64,000 nt of DNA. Source: Sporosarcina highlanderae. GTDB taxonomy: Bacteria > Bacillota > Bacilli > Bacillales_A > Planococcaceae. Positions within the stretch are counted from its first letter, which is position 1, and each line of letters begins with the position of its first letter. The stretch spans positions 310,001 through 374,000 of the forward strand of contig NZ_JAROCC010000001.1 in assembly GCF_030433715.1 (NCBI RefSeq), in the 5' to 3' direction. Below are positions 16,933-27,169 of the stretch, piece by piece. Below the pieces are notes generated by a model that was given only the letters and a program-made list of their open reading frames with translations, was not told where the DNA came from and ran no database searches. Position numbers and translations under genes: made by a program.

Positions 16933-18597
16933 ATGAAAAAGGAAATTCTACAAGCTTTACAATCAGTCAGCCAGATTCCATTGGAGGAGTATATGTTGGA
17001 GCGCCCGGCGCATGCACAGTTAGGCGATTTTGCATTGCCTTGTTTTCCTTTCGCAAGGGTCTTGCGGAAATCACCAGTCGCCATCGCTGAGGAGATTGTC
17101 GCTTCAGTTAAACATCCATTGATAAAGAGAGCCGAAGCTGTGAATGGGTACGTCAATCTTTTCCTAAACCGGGAAGTCATTGCTCATACGCTCATTCAAA
17201 CAATCTTGCAACAATCGGCCTCATTTGGTTCTACCAATGAAGGCGACGGCGGGGTTGTGTCGATTGATTTATCATCTCCGAATATAGCGAAACCGTTTTC
17301 CATGGGCCATCTGCGTTCCACGGTCATCGGGAATTCTATTGCTTTATTGCTCGACAAGAATGGCTATACCCCTGTGAAAATCAACTACATCGGTGATTGG
17401 GGAACTCAATTCGGAAAGCTGCTCACTGCATATCGAAAATGGGGCAATGAGGAAGATGTCCGTCAAGCTCCAATCGAGACATTACTGAGATTGTATATCC
17501 GTTTTCATGAGGAAGCGGAGAAGGATTCATCCTTGAACGACGAAGGACGCGCAGCATTCAAAGCATTGGAGGATGGCGATACCGACGCACTTGCCCTTTG
17601 GGACTGGTTCAAGACTGAGTCGTTGAAGGAATTCCAGCGAATTTATGATCTTTTAGGCGTAACTTTCGATTCGTACAACGGCGAAGCGTATTACAATAAC
17701 AAAATGGAACCTGTCGTCCAAGAGCTTGAAGACAAAGGTCTATTGGTTGAATCTGACGGCGCCATGGTTGTGGAACTTGAAGAAGGAATGCCGCCTTGTT
17801 TGATTAAAAAATCAGATGGCGCAACGTTGTACGCAACACGGGATTTGGCCGCTGCTATTGACCGGAAAAATAAGTATGACTTTGTTAAATCCGTATACGT
17901 AGTCGGGAATGAACAAAGCCTGCACTTTACGCAGGTGAAAGAGGTTTTGGGGAAATTGGGGCATGAATGGGCAAAGACAATCGTGCATGTACCATTCGGA
18001 CTCATCTTGCAAGGCGGGAAGAAGATGTCGACGCGTAAAGGAAAGATTGTACTTCTTGAAAAAGTGTTAAAAGAAGCAATCGAACTCGCAAAGAAAAACA
18101 TCAAGGAGAAGAACCCTACGCTTGCCCATCAATCTGAAGTAGCTGAAGCAGTTGGTGTCGGGGCCGTTTTATTCAGTGACCTGAAGCAACATCGGAAGCA
18201 TGATATCGAATTCAACTTGGAAACGATGCTGCAGGTCGAGGGCGAAACCGGACCGTACGTCCAATATGCGAACGCGCGGGCCCATTCGATTTTGCGTAGA
18301 GTCGGTGAAATTGATTCATTCACTATAAACGAAGTGAACGATCATGAATGGGAGACAATCAAGCTGCTTGAACAATTTCCACAGGCTGTCAAACGGGCGG
18401 CTGACGATTTGGATCCTTCAATTATCGCGAAATACGCTATTGACCTTGCACAAGCGTTCAATTCGTTTTACGGGAATGTCCAAGTATTGACCGATCATGG
18501 AAATTTGCCTTATCGCGCTGCCCTCATCGAAACTGTCACAATCGTCTTAACGGAATCAATGCGATTGTTAGGAATGCAGTCGCCGAAAGAGATGTGA
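16933..18597 (+). CDS. argS: Arginyl-tRNA synthetase
   Basis: A class I synthetase of about 554 aa that charges tRNA-Arg. The HIGH-like motif is in SSPNIAKPFSMGHLRST and the KMSKS equivalent is KKMSTRKG. The C-terminal anticodon-binding domain ends with LTESMRLLGMQSPKEM. ATG at 16933 is preferred over GTG at 16927 because AAGGGG sits 9 nt upstream of it. The gene is preceded by its own T-box. It ends in a terminator shared with the convergent symporter gene. Confidence 0.95.
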   Translation: MKKEILQALQSVSQIPLEEYMLERPAHAQLGDFALPCFPFARVLRKSPVAIAEEIVASVKHPLIKRAEAVNGYVNLFLNREVIAHTLIQTILQQSASFGSTNEGDGGVVSIDLSSPNIAKPFSMGHLRSTVIGNSIALLLDKNGYTPVKINYIGDWGTQFGKLLTAYRKWGNEEDVRQAPIETLLRLYIRFHEEAEKDSSLNDEGRAAFKALEDGDTDALALWDWFKTESLKEFQRIYDLLGVTFDSYNGEAYYNNKMEPVVQELEDKGLLVESDGAMVVELEEGMPPCLIKKSDGATLYATRDLAAAIDRKNKYDFVKSVYVVGNEQSLHFTQVKEVLGKLGHEWAKTIVHVPFGLILQGGKKMSTRKGKIVLLEKVLKEAIELAKKNIKEKNPTLAHQSEVAEAVGVGAVLFSDLKQHRKHDIEFNLETMLQVEGETGPYVQYANARAHSILRRVGEIDSFTINEVNDHEWETIKLLEQFPQAVKRAADDLDPSIIAKYAIDLAQAFNSFYGNVQVLTDHGNLPYRAALIETVTIVLTESMRLLGMQSPKEM

Positions 18598-18604
18598 TCA
18601 ATCA

Positions 18605-18646
18605 AAAAGAAATCGTCCCACCATTCACTGGCGGGACGATTTCTTT
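18605..18646. terminator. Bidirectional intrinsic terminator argS/agcS
   Basis: AAGAAATCGTCCC...GGGACGATTTCTT inverted repeat with A and T runs at its edges, between convergent genes. Confidence 0.8.
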
Positions 18647-18653
18647 TATTCAA

Positions 18654-20045
18654 TTATTCTTCCTCCCAGCATTCCGCGCCTTTCAACCCTGAAATCGTTT
18701 TCGCTTTAAATACCGGGTCTTTTCCTTGTTTTCGCTGTGCTGTATAGTCCTCCAACACTTTAAAGGCCACCTTGCCCAAAAGCAGAATGACGAGTAGATT
18801 AATGATCGCCATCAAGCCCATGAACAAATCCGCCATACTCCAAACGATATCCACTTTCGCCATCGCACCGAACATTACCATGCCAAGGACCGCAATTCGG
18901 TAAAGCGTCATCCATGACTTATGCGTTTTAATGAATTCGATATTGGTTTCTCCATAATAGTAATTTCCGATAATCGAGCTGAATGCGAAGAACATGATCG
19001 CAATCGCGACGAAATAGGGCGCCCATGATCCGACGTGAACAGCCATGGAAGACTGCGTCAAGATGATACCGCTCTCTTCCCCTTTGTCGTACAAGCCTGC
19101 AAGGATAATGATGAAGGCCGTCGCTGAACAAATAATGATCGTATCAAAAAACACGCCAAGACTTTGAACAAGCCCTTGTTTCGCCGGATGCGTTGCAGTC
19201 GCCGTCGCCGCAGCATTCGGGACACTACCCATACCCGCTTCGTTTGAGAATAAACCACGTCTGATACCTTGCATCATCGCAGCACCAACACCGCCACCAG
19301 CAATTTCTTTAATGCCAAAAGCATGTTCAAAAATCAATGCAATCATCGTGGGAACTTCCGTTATATTGACGAAAACAACGTACAGGGCGATGAGCAGATA
19401 AAATACCGCCATGATTGGAACAATCGCCTGTGTCACTTTGACGATCCGATGCACACCGCCGAAAATAATGATTGCTGTCAGTACAACAAGACATAGTCCG
19501 ACGACCCAATATGGTAGATTGAAAACATCATGGAACGACTGACTGATCGTGTTTGATTGAACCGAATTAAAGATAAACCCAAAGCACAATGTCAGCAGAA
19601 TCGCGAAAACGACACCCAACTTCCGAAGTCCGAGCGCCTTCTCCATGTAATAGGCCGGACCTCCGCGAAATGAATTGCCATCGCGTACTTTATATACTTG
19701 AGCAAGCGCACTCTCCACGAACGCCGTCGCCATCCCGATTACGGCAATGACCCACATCCAGAAGACTGCACCCGGTCCACCAATCCCGATTGCAAGCGCA
19801 ACCCCGGTGACATTTCCCGTACCTACACGTGATGCAGCACTGATTGTAAATGCCTGAAACGCAGATACCCCGTGGTCGCTCCCCTTCTTCTCGAAGATTA
19901 GGCGAAACATTTCCCCAAACAAGCGGAATTGGACAAACTTCGTTCGAAACGTAAAGTAAACACCAATGAGCAAGAGAAGTCCAATTAGTATGTACGTCCA
20001 AATAAAATCATTCGCCGGCCCAACCAGCCACTCCAAAATCCCCAT
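18654..20045 (-). CDS. Alanine/glycine:cation symporter (AGCS family)
   Basis: A protein of 463 aa with about ten membrane helices. It takes up alanine or glycine with Na+ (or H+). Typical family stretches are AASRVGTGNVTGVALAIGIG, GGPAYYMEK, and RRGLFSNEAGMGSVPNAAAT. The ATG at 20045 has AAGGAG 8 nt upstream; the longer frame has no such site. It is monocistronic, flanked by terminators. AlsT-like is the nearest name, but substrate preference cannot be read from sequence. Confidence 0.88.
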   Translation of the reverse strand: MGILEWLVGPANDFIWTYILIGLLLLIGVYFTFRTKFVQFRLFGEMFRLIFEKKGSDHGVSAFQAFTISAASRVGTGNVTGVALAIGIGGPGAVFWMWVIAVIGMATAFVESALAQVYKVRDGNSFRGGPAYYMEKALGLRKLGVVFAILLTLCFGFIFNSVQSNTISQSFHDVFNLPYWVVGLCLVVLTAIIIFGGVHRIVKVTQAIVPIMAVFYLLIALYVVFVNITEVPTMIALIFEHAFGIKEIAGGGVGAAMMQGIRRGLFSNEAGMGSVPNAAATATATHPAKQGLVQSLGVFFDTIIICSATAFIIILAGLYDKGEESGIILTQSSMAVHVGSWAPYFVAIAIMFFAFSSIIGNYYYGETNIEFIKTHKSWMTLYRIAVLGMVMFGAMAKVDIVWSMADLFMGLMAIINLLVILLLGKVAFKVLEDYTAQRKQGKDPVFKAKTISGLKGAECWEEE

Positions 20046-20123
20046 GAACAACACTCCTTCAAATTCATACATCTCCCCCAATCTTTACCCTTATCTCATT
20101 CAAAAATCACCTTATTGAAAAAT

Positions 20124-20159
20124 AAAAGCAAACGAGTCAGCGTTGACTCGCTTGCTTTT
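20124..20159. terminator. Intrinsic terminator downstream of the BceB-type gene
   Basis: AAAAGCAA(A)CGAGTCA...TTGACTCG(C)TTGCTTTT hairpin. The repeat array 20163-20327 lies between it and the permease stop, so that array should be transcribed as 3' UTR of the minus-strand transcript. Confidence 0.75.
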
Positions 20160-20162
20160 GAA

Positions 20163-20327
20163 GTTATCACCGCTTAAGCGGGCTAATCAACGCTTACCAA
20201 GGGCTTACCACCACTTAGAGCGGATTTATCACCTCTTAGACCGAGGTTATCACCACTTAAATTGGCTTTATCACCACTTAGATCGAGGTTATCACCACTT
20301 AGCGCAAAGTTATCACCACTCAGCCCC
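20163..20327 (+). repeat. Intergenic 21-bp-period array 3, dialect A
   Basis: Eight units. Anchors are at 20167, 20187, 20208, 20229, 20250, 20271, 20292 and 20313: one 20-bp step, then only 21-bp steps. The two left units are degenerate (TAATCAACGCTTA, TTACCACCACTTA). The right end abuts the stop codon of the BceB-type permease. Confidence 0.85.
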
Positions 20328-22256
20328 TCAGAGTGCCGCTTTTACTGTTTTGCGATAATACCCGACAGTCAAAAAGGCGAACACGAGATAGATCAACGCG
20401 TAAATGCCCATAGCGATTGTTGCTGGAACCGTAATATCGGACATGAACATGAAAGATGCCGCTTTTATCGCAAAAATGGAGTGTAGCAAACCAATCAACA
20501 ACGGCAGGCCGAAAACGAACACTTGCTTACGAACAATGCCCCGCATAATATCTTGCACAGTGAAGCCCAATTGGCGCAACGTTGCGTAGCTGCTTCTTTC
20601 CTGCTCCGCCTCCGTCATTTGCTTGAAGTACAGAATGCTCCCTGTTGAAATGAGGAACACGAGTCCAAGGAAGCCAGCTATGAAAATGTATAGTCCATTG
20701 TTTTCCATCGAAGAGACATACTGCGAATAATAATCAAATCTAACCCGATCATTTTTCTCATTAATGCGCTTAAAGATGGCAGATGCCTCGACAAGTTGGT
20801 CCCAATCAGACACATTGATGGCATAGATAGATGCAATGCGGGAGCCGTTTTTATCTTTCAGAAATAAGTCTTTTAATTCTTGATAAAATGCGTCTTTCAC
20901 GACAAGTTGTGTCGACGCTGAAGAATTTACTGCATTTCCTTCGTTCACTTTTACGACTTTCATAGATTCTATATCATCATTCGTTAACTCCACATTGAAC
21001 GGCACATCCATCGTTTTCAATAACCAGTAGATGCCCGCATCGTAAAGGTACGCGGCATCGGATTCGGAAACTTCAATGTCCACACCTGCTTGTTGCAATT
21101 GTTTGTCGCTAATAATAGTTGCCCTAAATGATGTGGATATCAGTTCCAGTGCACTTCCCTCTTCAAATTCACCTTCCACTTGTAGAGTCTCAACCGTTGA
21201 ATACGTATAAGAAATATTTTGCTTGTCCAGTTCGCTGATAAACTTTGCGGACGCTTCTTGACCGTCCTCATACCAAAAATCATCAAAAGAAAAGTCAAAA
21301 GGATATACAAGGCGAAGTTCCTTTTCCGTCGAATAATAAAGGGAATACACACCCGCCAACATCGTCAAAGTCATCGCGGACAATACTGTGATGATCGTCA
21401 ATGAGTTCGCATTGCCCTTCATCCGGTGCATGATTGGCGCAATCGACAAACTGTTATTCAACCCAAGATGACCTTGTTTCCGTTTTCGGATCTGGTAAAG
21501 CAGCCAGCCGATTGCCACCCGGAACAATAAATAAGTACCAAGGATTGTCGTAAACAAGACGACAATCATATTGATCAATAGCAATGCATTCAACATCCGG
21601 CCAGACAACCAATAGCCGAATGTGATGAGCACCATTCCTAAAATCGCAAGAAATGCTGACCTAAACGCTTTCGGTTTTTTCGGATGCTCACCTTTTTTCT
21701 CGGCATTGAATAACCCTAACAATGTGTTGCGGTAAACAGCGACAACCATTTGGATTGACGTCAGAATGATGATCGCTATAAACACGATGACTGTTTGGAT
21801 GACAGCAGCCGTCGAGAACTCCACTTCGATAAATCCATCAAATCCGATGGTTTTCATTAACAACAATAAAAATACGCGAGACACTAAGATTCCTATGCAA
21901 ATCCCAATGGCTAACGCCCCGGCGCTTAGCAAGGAATTTTCGATAATCAACAGACGTGAGACTGACCCTTTTGTCAGGCCGATCAATTGATACAACCCGA
22001 TTTCACGGCTTCTTCTCTTCAAGAAGATTGCATTTGCATAGACGACGAAAATACCTGCGATGAATAATAATAGAATTCCTGCCACTTTGAATGCCGCACC
22101 CATGCTGCCGCCCGATCTTTCAACAACCGAAGGATCATGCTGCAAGGTCGCAAAGACGAAGTATAGGACAACACTTAAAATAAGCGCAAAAAAGTATAAA
22201 TAATAATGCTTGATGTTTTTCCGCATGCTGCGGATGACAAGTTCAAAGAGCGTCAA
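20328..22256 (-). CDS. bceB: BceB-type ABC transporter permease (FtsX-like, antimicrobial peptide resistance)
   Basis: About 642 aa with the BceB layout: four N-terminal helices, further pairs, and a large extracellular domain (about residues 310-520) inserted before the last helices. Such permeases sense and confer resistance to cell-wall-targeting peptides such as bacitracin and act as sensors for their paired kinase. The TTG at 22256 ([14 protein letters not shown]) is preferred, with GGGGGTG upstream; a GTG seven codons earlier is possible. It overlaps the ATPase gene. The peptide specificity is unknown. Confidence 0.82.
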   Translation of the reverse strand: MTLFELVIRSMRKNIKHYYLYFFALILSVVLYFVFATLQHDPSVVERSGGSMGAAFKVAGILLLFIAGIFVVYANAIFLKRRSREIGLYQLIGLTKGSVSRLLIIENSLLSAGALAIGICIGILVSRVFLLLLMKTIGFDGFIEVEFSTAAVIQTVIVFIAIIILTSIQMVVAVYRNTLLGLFNAEKKGEHPKKPKAFRSAFLAILGMVLITFGYWLSGRMLNALLLINMIVVLFTTILGTYLLFRVAIGWLLYQIRKRKQGHLGLNNSLSIAPIMHRMKGNANSLTIITVLSAMTLTMLAGVYSLYYSTEKELRLVYPFDFSFDDFWYEDGQEASAKFISELDKQNISYTYSTVETLQVEGEFEEGSALELISTSFRATIISDKQLQQAGVDIEVSESDAAYLYDAGIYWLLKTMDVPFNVELTNDDIESMKVVKVNEGNAVNSSASTQLVVKDAFYQELKDLFLKDKNGSRIASIYAINVSDWDQLVEASAIFKRINEKNDRVRFDYYSQYVSSMENNGLYIFIAGFLGLVFLISTGSILYFKQMTEAEQERSSYATLRQLGFTVQDIMRGIVRKQVFVFGLPLLIGLLHSIFAIKAASFMFMSDITVPATIAMGIYALIYLVFAFLTVGYYRKTVKAAL

Positions 22257-23022
22257 CGCTGTCACCCCCGAGGACACCTTGCACTTTCAGGATTTCCTGG
22301 AAGAAGGCCTGTCTCGTTTTGTCGCCGCGGTATAGCTCTGAGTAGATGTTGCCGTCTTTTAAGAAGACAACCCGGCTGCAGTAGCTCGATGCGACAGGGT
22401 CATGTGTCACCATCATGATTGTGACACCTTGGTGTTTATTGACATCCTCTAATGTCCCTAATAAGGAAGATGCCGATTTCGAGTCAAGCGCGCCTGTCGG
22501 TTCATCCGCAAAAACCATGGACGGTTTGTTGATAAGCGCACGTGCCGCCGAGGTCCGTTGCTTTTGTCCACCCGAAATTTCATGTGGATATTTATCCGCT
22601 AACTCTTTAATGCCTAATATGTTTGCGATTGTGTTGAATTGATCTTCCGCCACCCGCTTTTTCATTTTACCGAGGGAAACTGGCAAGAGGATATTTTCTT
22701 TTACCGTCAATGTATCTAAGAGATTATAATCTTGGAAGATGAAGCCTAATTTGTCACGCCTGAATGCAGACAGCTCACGCTCTTTCATCTTCGAAATATC
22801 CGTATCTCCAATGAATATCGAGCCTTCCGTCGTGCGGTCGATCGTCGCTAAAACGTTCAACAACGTCGTTTTCCCAGCGCCTGAGGCACCCATGATTCCG
22901 ACGAATTCCCCTTCCATTACCCGCAGGTCGATCCCCTTCAATACTTGCTGCACATTGCCCCGCGTCCCGTATGATTTCCGGACATTTTGAGCATATAAAA
23001 CTGTTTTATGTTGGTCCATCAT
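22243..23022 (-). CDS. bceA: BceA-type ABC transporter ATPase
   Basis: 259 aa with Walker [10 protein letters not shown], signature SGGQKQR, Walker [14 protein letters not shown] and switch His in MVTHD. It belongs to the MacB/BceA class, which pairs with FtsX-like permeases. It overlaps bceB by about 14 nt. A BceR-like box lies about 90 nt upstream of its start, next to the end of bceS, which suggests peptide-induced expression through the adjacent two-component system. Confidence 0.87.
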   Translation of the reverse strand: MMDQHKTVLYAQNVRKSYGTRGNVQQVLKGIDLRVMEGEFVGIMGASGAGKTTLLNVLATIDRTTEGSIFIGDTDISKMKERELSAFRRDKLGFIFQDYNLLDTLTVKENILLPVSLGKMKKRVAEDQFNTIANILGIKELADKYPHEISGGQKQRTSAARALINKPSMVFADEPTGALDSKSASSLLGTLEDVNKHQGVTIMMVTHDPVASSYCSRVVFLKDGNIYSELYRGDKTRQAFFQEILKVQGVLGGDSVDAL

Positions 23023-23109
23023 TGTACCCTCCCTGTTTGCTATATCCTTATCTTAACGTGCGAACTTTTTCCGGTCGTTTGATTTAGATGACAAACAGGT
23101 CGGGCAATG

Positions 23110-23123
23110 TGACATTATTGTCA
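23110..23123. promoter_or_regulatory. Putative BceR-type operator
   Basis: TGACA-TTAT-TGTCA is a perfect inverted repeat (TGTGACATTATTGTCATG with its flanks), resembling the boxes bound by BceR-family regulators. It lies 88 nt upstream of bceA and overlaps the last codons of bceS. Confidence 0.6.
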
Positions 23124-24143
23124 TGTTCGTGTAGCGTCAAACTCGTTTTCAGTGGAAAACGTCATGGTCATCGTTGTTCCTTTGTCTGTTTCGGAATGCG
23201 CCGACAGGGAAATTCCAATCTTCTCAGCTACTTGTCGGGCAAGATACAACCCGAGTCCTGTCGCCGCATTATGAAGCCTTCCTGTGCTCCCGGTGAACCC
23301 TTTGTCAAAAATACGGGGAAGGTCATGAGCAGGGATGCCCGGGCCTTCGTCTTTTATTGATAAAACCGGATGTCCCCCTAACGAATGGTCTGCCGTAATA
23401 CGAATCGTGCCTCCGTTTGGACTATATTTCACAGCGTTCGTCAGTAGTTGGCGGATGATGAAGCGACACCATTTGCTGTCCGTGATCAATTCCAACTCAT
23501 TGTCATCAAGTTCAACAGCAATATTTTTCTCGATGCACCAAGACCGAATTTCCCGGATTTCGGGAGTGATCAACTGATGAACGTTAATCTTTTCTAAGAC
23601 ATAATCCGCACTAAGCGATGGCAAACGTGAAATATAAAGTTGCCGGTCGATCAGCAAATGGACACGCAGCCAATCGGACTCGATTTTTCGGACGACCGCA
23701 TCTTGCGGATTCGCATCGATCGTCATTTTCATCGAAGTGAGCGGCGCCTTCACTTCATGCACCCATGCCGCCGTATAGTCACTCTCCTTAAGGTTTATGG
23801 CCTTCATTTCCGACAGCTCATTCAAATGATCATTTGCCACTTGCCGCAACAGATCATTAGTCGTCTGGTCCCTCACGAAGAGCGGCTCCGGCAATCCTTC
23901 CTGCCAATCCCTATAAGGATCTTCTGAAATACGTAGAAGTTCTTTCATGAAATGCATCTCTTTTTTATAACGCCACATGAGGAATGAAATAAAAATGGCG
24001 ATCAAAAGCATGTTGAGATAAATTAGAGAGCTCAGCCTCATCGCAAGGCCTTTATCAACCCAAATCAGGATGTCTGTCAACACGAGTGAAGTGGCAAACA
24101 AGAGTATCCAGCTTTTCATATCCTTTACATACGCTGTGAACAT
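23121..24143 (-). CDS. bceS: BceS-type intramembrane-sensing histidine kinase
   Basis: About 340 aa. Two membrane helices near the N-terminus with almost no extracytoplasmic loop are the hallmark of kinases that sense through a BceAB transporter. The phospho-acceptor His is in WVHEVKAPLTSM. ATP-binding boxes include NAVKYSPNGG, IKDEGPGIP and ATGLGLYLA. ATG at 24143 follows GGGGGATTC, just after the bceR stop. The longer upstream frame overlaps bceR and lacks a site. Confidence 0.87.
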   Translation of the reverse strand: MFTAYVKDMKSWILLFATSLVLTDILIWVDKGLAMRLSSLIYLNMLLIAIFISFLMWRYKKEMHFMKELLRISEDPYRDWQEGLPEPLFVRDQTTNDLLRQVANDHLNELSEMKAINLKESDYTAAWVHEVKAPLTSMKMTIDANPQDAVVRKIESDWLRVHLLIDRQLYISRLPSLSADYVLEKINVHQLITPEIREIRSWCIEKNIAVELDDNELELITDSKWCRFIIRQLLTNAVKYSPNGGTIRITADHSLGGHPVLSIKDEGPGIPAHDLPRIFDKGFTGSTGRLHNAATGLGLYLARQVAEKIGISLSAHSETDKGTTMTMTFSTENEFDATRT

Positions 24144-24153
24144 TGAATCCCCC

Positions 24154-24840
24154 CTAATAGCTGACCGCCATATACCCCATGCCTTTTTTCGTGAGAATCG
24201 CGTCACCAAGTCCGATGTCCGCAAGTTTCTGGCGCAGCCGCGTCACATTGACCGTCAATGTATTGTCATTGACGAACCGTTCATCATCCCATAATTTCCG
24301 GATAAGCTCTTCGCGCGATACGATTTCGTCCTTTGACTGGACAAGCACCGCCAAGATGAAAAACTCATTTTTCGTTAGCTCCACCTCATTGCCATCAAGC
24401 CGAATGATGCCGCGCTTCATATCAATCATTGCTCCATTCCATTCAAGCACATCCGCCGCTTCATCCGCCGTATACGCATATGTTCTCCGCAACGTCGCCT
24501 GAATTTTCGCAAGAAGCACGTCTGTATGGAACGGCTTCTGCACATAATCATCCGCCCCCATATTCATCGCCATCACCATATCCATTGGATGATCCCGCGA
24601 CGACAAGAAGATGATCGGCACCTTCGATATCGAGCGGATTTCCCGGCACCAATGGAACCCGTCATATGCGGGTAGCTGGATGTCTAATATGACCAAATGA
24701 GGCTTCGCTTCAATGAAAGCCCCCATCACATCATGAAAATCTGTTGGCCCTGACACATTAAACGACCACTGGCTTAACCGCTCTTTCAATGAATTGTAGA
24801 TCGCTTGATCGTCCTCCACAATGAAAATATTCATGTCCAT
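24154..24840 (-). CDS. bceR: BceR-type OmpR-family response regulator
   Basis: About 228 aa. The receiver domain has EDD near the start and phospho-acceptor Asp in LVILDIQLP. The C-terminal winged helix includes ELTKNEFFILAVLVQ and NTLTVNVTRLRQKL. The start at 24840 (MDMNIF) is chosen after AAGGGG; two codons further in is another ATG. Gene order bceR-bceS-bceA-bceB is that of peptide-sensing detoxification modules. The likely target is the box at 23110-23123. Confidence 0.87.
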   Translation of the reverse strand: MDMNIFIVEDDQAIYNSLKERLSQWSFNVSGPTDFHDVMGAFIEAKPHLVILDIQLPAYDGFHWCREIRSISKVPIIFLSSRDHPMDMVMAMNMGADDYVQKPFHTDVLLAKIQATLRRTYAYTADEAADVLEWNGAMIDMKRGIIRLDGNEVELTKNEFFILAVLVQSKDEIVSREELIRKLWDDERFVNDNTLTVNVTRLRQKLADIGLGDAILTKKGMGYMAVSY

Positions 24841-24908
24841 ATCCGCTGCACACCCCTTCTTACGTTTATTATAATGATGTGGTGGTAGGTTGGGAAAGAT
24901 TTTTGGAG

Positions 24909-25006
24909 GTACCATCGACTTTGGCGACTTTACCACCGACTCTCGGGTGTTACCACCGACTTGGCGGCGTTTACCACCGACTTACGGCAATTTACCACCG
25001 ACTCGC
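24909..25006 (+). repeat. Intergenic 21-bp-period array 4, dialect B
   Basis: Five units with core TTTACCACCGACT(C/T), with anchors at 24912, 24933, 24953, 24974 and 24995 (steps 21, 20, 21, 21). It lies in the gap between the divergent bceR and opu operons, so it is not a shared 3' end. Confidence 0.82.
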
Positions 25007-25267
25007 CATTTCCTTGGCCTTTTCATCTACCATTCACACAGTACTTTTATACCATTTTACTAATCCATCCCAACAATTAGTAAAGTTTATTTTGACAACT
25101 ATCCACACCCCCCGTTCGACCGCCATCTATGCGGCTTCTCCTACAATTGATTATTCCCAAACTACATCAAGAAAAGGACTTTTATCCTAAACCGGATACA
25201 TACTAATAACCTACTGAATTGCCTGATCCCCACTACTTCCACCTCCGAAGTATGTTATACTACTTAC

Positions 25268-25312
25268 ATAGACATCGCACCTGATCGGGTGGCATATATG
25301 TCTTCTTTTTTT
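25268..25312 (+). terminator. Hairpin with T-run in the opu leader
   Basis: An imperfect stem (AGACAT-CGCACC / GGGTGGC-ATGTCT) is followed by CTTTTTTT, about 70 nt before the opu ribosome-binding site. It could be an attenuator in the opu leader or the end of a short upstream transcript. No known riboswitch aptamer is recognised before it. Confidence 0.5.
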
Positions 25313-25382
25313 AGCCGTTATTTGATATTTTCATCCCAAATTCAACGGCAAACAGTTTTGCAAAAAAACATAGGAGGATTTT

Positions 25383-26516
25383 ATGCTTAAATTTGAAAAC
25401 GTAAGTAAAGTGTATGAAGACGGGTTCAAGGCTGTTGATTCTGTTAGCTTTGATATTCCGAAAGGCGAGCTGCTTGTTCTTATCGGGCCGAGTGGTTCTG
25501 GTAAATCGACGACCATGAAAATGATTAATCGGATGGAACCGCATACAAGCGGGAAGATTTCGATAAACGGTAAGGATAACAACTCGTATGTCGCTTCCGA
25601 GCTACGAAGGGGTATCGGTTATGTGATCCAACAGGTCGGCTTATTCCCCCACTATACGATTGAAAAAAACATCGCGATTGTTCCTCAGTTGAACGGGTGG
25701 GCGCCAGATAAAATTAAGACTCGGGTGCATGAATTGCTGGAAATGGTCGGGTTAGATCCTGAAATTTACGCAAGTCGCTATCCAAAAGAACTTTCGGGGG
25801 GACAACAGCAGCGTGTTGGAATCGCTCGCGCACTTGCCTCCGATCCTGAAATCATTTTAATGGATGAACCGTTCAGTGCGTTGGACCCACTTACAAGGGA
25901 ACAGTTGCAGGGCGAACTCATTTCATTGCAAAAAAAATTGAATAAAACAATCATTTTTGTAACTCATGACATGGACGAAGCACTCAAAATGGGTGACCGT
26001 ATCGCCATTATGAAAGACGGCAAACTTCTACAGTTGGACACTCCCGAGAAATTACTTCATGAACCTGCCCACGGTTTCGTCGAAGAATTCATTGGCAAGC
26101 ATCGAATCATTCAAAACCCTGAACTGATGCCTGTCATCGACATTATGTCTGAATCTGTCGTTACGACTCTTCCTCAAAGTTCTCCAGAAAAGGCAATTTC
26201 ACTTATCCGCCAGAGGAAAATTACAGATCTCATCATTGTGGATGAATCAAAAACTTTGTTAGGCATCGTCTCCGCCTATGATGTCATCCAAAAAGTGAAT
26301 AGTATTCGGAGCATTGCAGAAATAATGCAGCCAATCGGTCACATTTTACAAGATTCCGCTTCAGCGAAGGACGCCATTATCATGATGGATGAATCACCAT
26401 TCGGCCTGATTCCTATCGTGGATGAATCGAAAAAGGTCATTGGATTAGTTACGCGTGGTTCATTGTTAGCTGCATTGTCCAGCCAATGGACGGAAGCGGA
26501 GGTGGTCGCTGTATGA
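25383..26516 (+). CDS. Opu-type osmoprotectant ABC transporter ATPase with CBS domains
   Basis: 377 aa. Walker A GPSGSGKST, signature LSGGQQQR, Walker B IILMDEPFSALDP and THDMDEA are intact. The C-terminal third holds two CBS motifs (KITDLIIVDESKTLLGIVSA and PFGLIPIVDESKKVIGLV), as in OpuBA/OpuCA, where they modulate transport by ionic strength or c-di-AMP. The ATG follows AGGAGG. It overlaps the permease gene by ATGA. The likely substrate is betaine, choline or carnitine. OpuB and OpuC types cannot be told apart. Confidence 0.88.
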   Translation: MLKFENVSKVYEDGFKAVDSVSFDIPKGELLVLIGPSGSGKSTTMKMINRMEPHTSGKISINGKDNNSYVASELRRGIGYVIQQVGLFPHYTIEKNIAIVPQLNGWAPDKIKTRVHELLEMVGLDPEIYASRYPKELSGGQQQRVGIARALASDPEIILMDEPFSALDPLTREQLQGELISLQKKLNKTIIFVTHDMDEALKMGDRIAIMKDGKLLQLDTPEKLLHEPAHGFVEEFIGKHRIIQNPELMPVIDIMSESVVTTLPQSSPEKAISLIRQRKITDLIIVDESKTLLGIVSAYDVIQKVNSIRSIAEIMQPIGHILQDSASAKDAIIMMDESPFGLIPIVDESKKVIGLVTRGSLLAALSSQWTEAEVVAV

Positions 26517-27169
26517 ATAATCTATCAATTTGGCAACAATTGGTCGAACAATCACAGATGCGCTGGAAAGAAGTTCTTGAAGCGACATCAGTCCACATCC
26601 AACTCGTATTTTTCTCGATGTTAATCGCTATTATTCTCGGCGTCACACTTGGAATCCTTGTTACCCGAGTTCCACAACTGACGACACTTGTGTTAGGTGG
26701 AACTGGCGTCATGCAAACAATTCCAAGCCTTGCCTTGTTAGGTTTCATGATTCCCATTTTCGGAATTGGCGTCAAAACTGCGATTGCGGCACTTTTCCTG
26801 TATTCGCTACTGCCAATTGCCAGGAATACGTACGCGGGAATAAAAGACGTAGACCCTGCAACCCGTGAGGCTGCAAAGGGAATGGGAATGACGAGCATGC
26901 AAATTTTATTCAAAGTGGAATTGCCACTCGCGATTCCTGTCATCATGGCCGGAATTCGAACTGCCGCCGTCATTAATGTCGGTAACGCTACACTTGCGGC
27001 CTTCATCGGGGCAGGAGGACTCGGCGATTTCATTTTCCTTGGGATCACTCGTGGGATTGATGGACTAATTCTACTTGGCGCAGTCCCCGCTGCACTTCTT
27101 GCGATAATTCTTGAAGTGTTCTTCGGCTCATTAGAGCGCTGGACGACACCGAAAGGATTGAAAGCATAA
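26513..27169 (+). CDS. Opu-type osmoprotectant ABC transporter permease
   Basis: 218 aa with five or six membrane helices and the binding-protein-dependent permease loop (EAAKGMGMTSMQILFKVELP). The start at 26513 overlaps the ATPase stop. The last base of its stop is the first base of the next ATG. Unlike B. subtilis opuB and opuC, no second permease follows the binding protein, so it probably works as a homodimer. Confidence 0.87.
   Translation: MNNLSIWQQLVEQSQMRWKEVLEATSVHIQLVFFSMLIAIILGVTLGILVTRVPQLTTLVLGGTGVMQTIPSLALLGFMIPIFGIGVKTAIAALFLYSLLPIARNTYAGIKDVDPATREAAKGMGMTSMQILFKVELPLAIPVIMAGIRTAAVINVGNATLAAFIGAGGLGDFIFLGITRGIDGLILLGAVPAALLAIILEVFFGSLERWTTPKGLKA

Noticed and set aside
20143..20358. 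A 71-codon plus-strand frame downstream of the BceB-type gene
   Set aside because: It covers the terminator and repeat array only.
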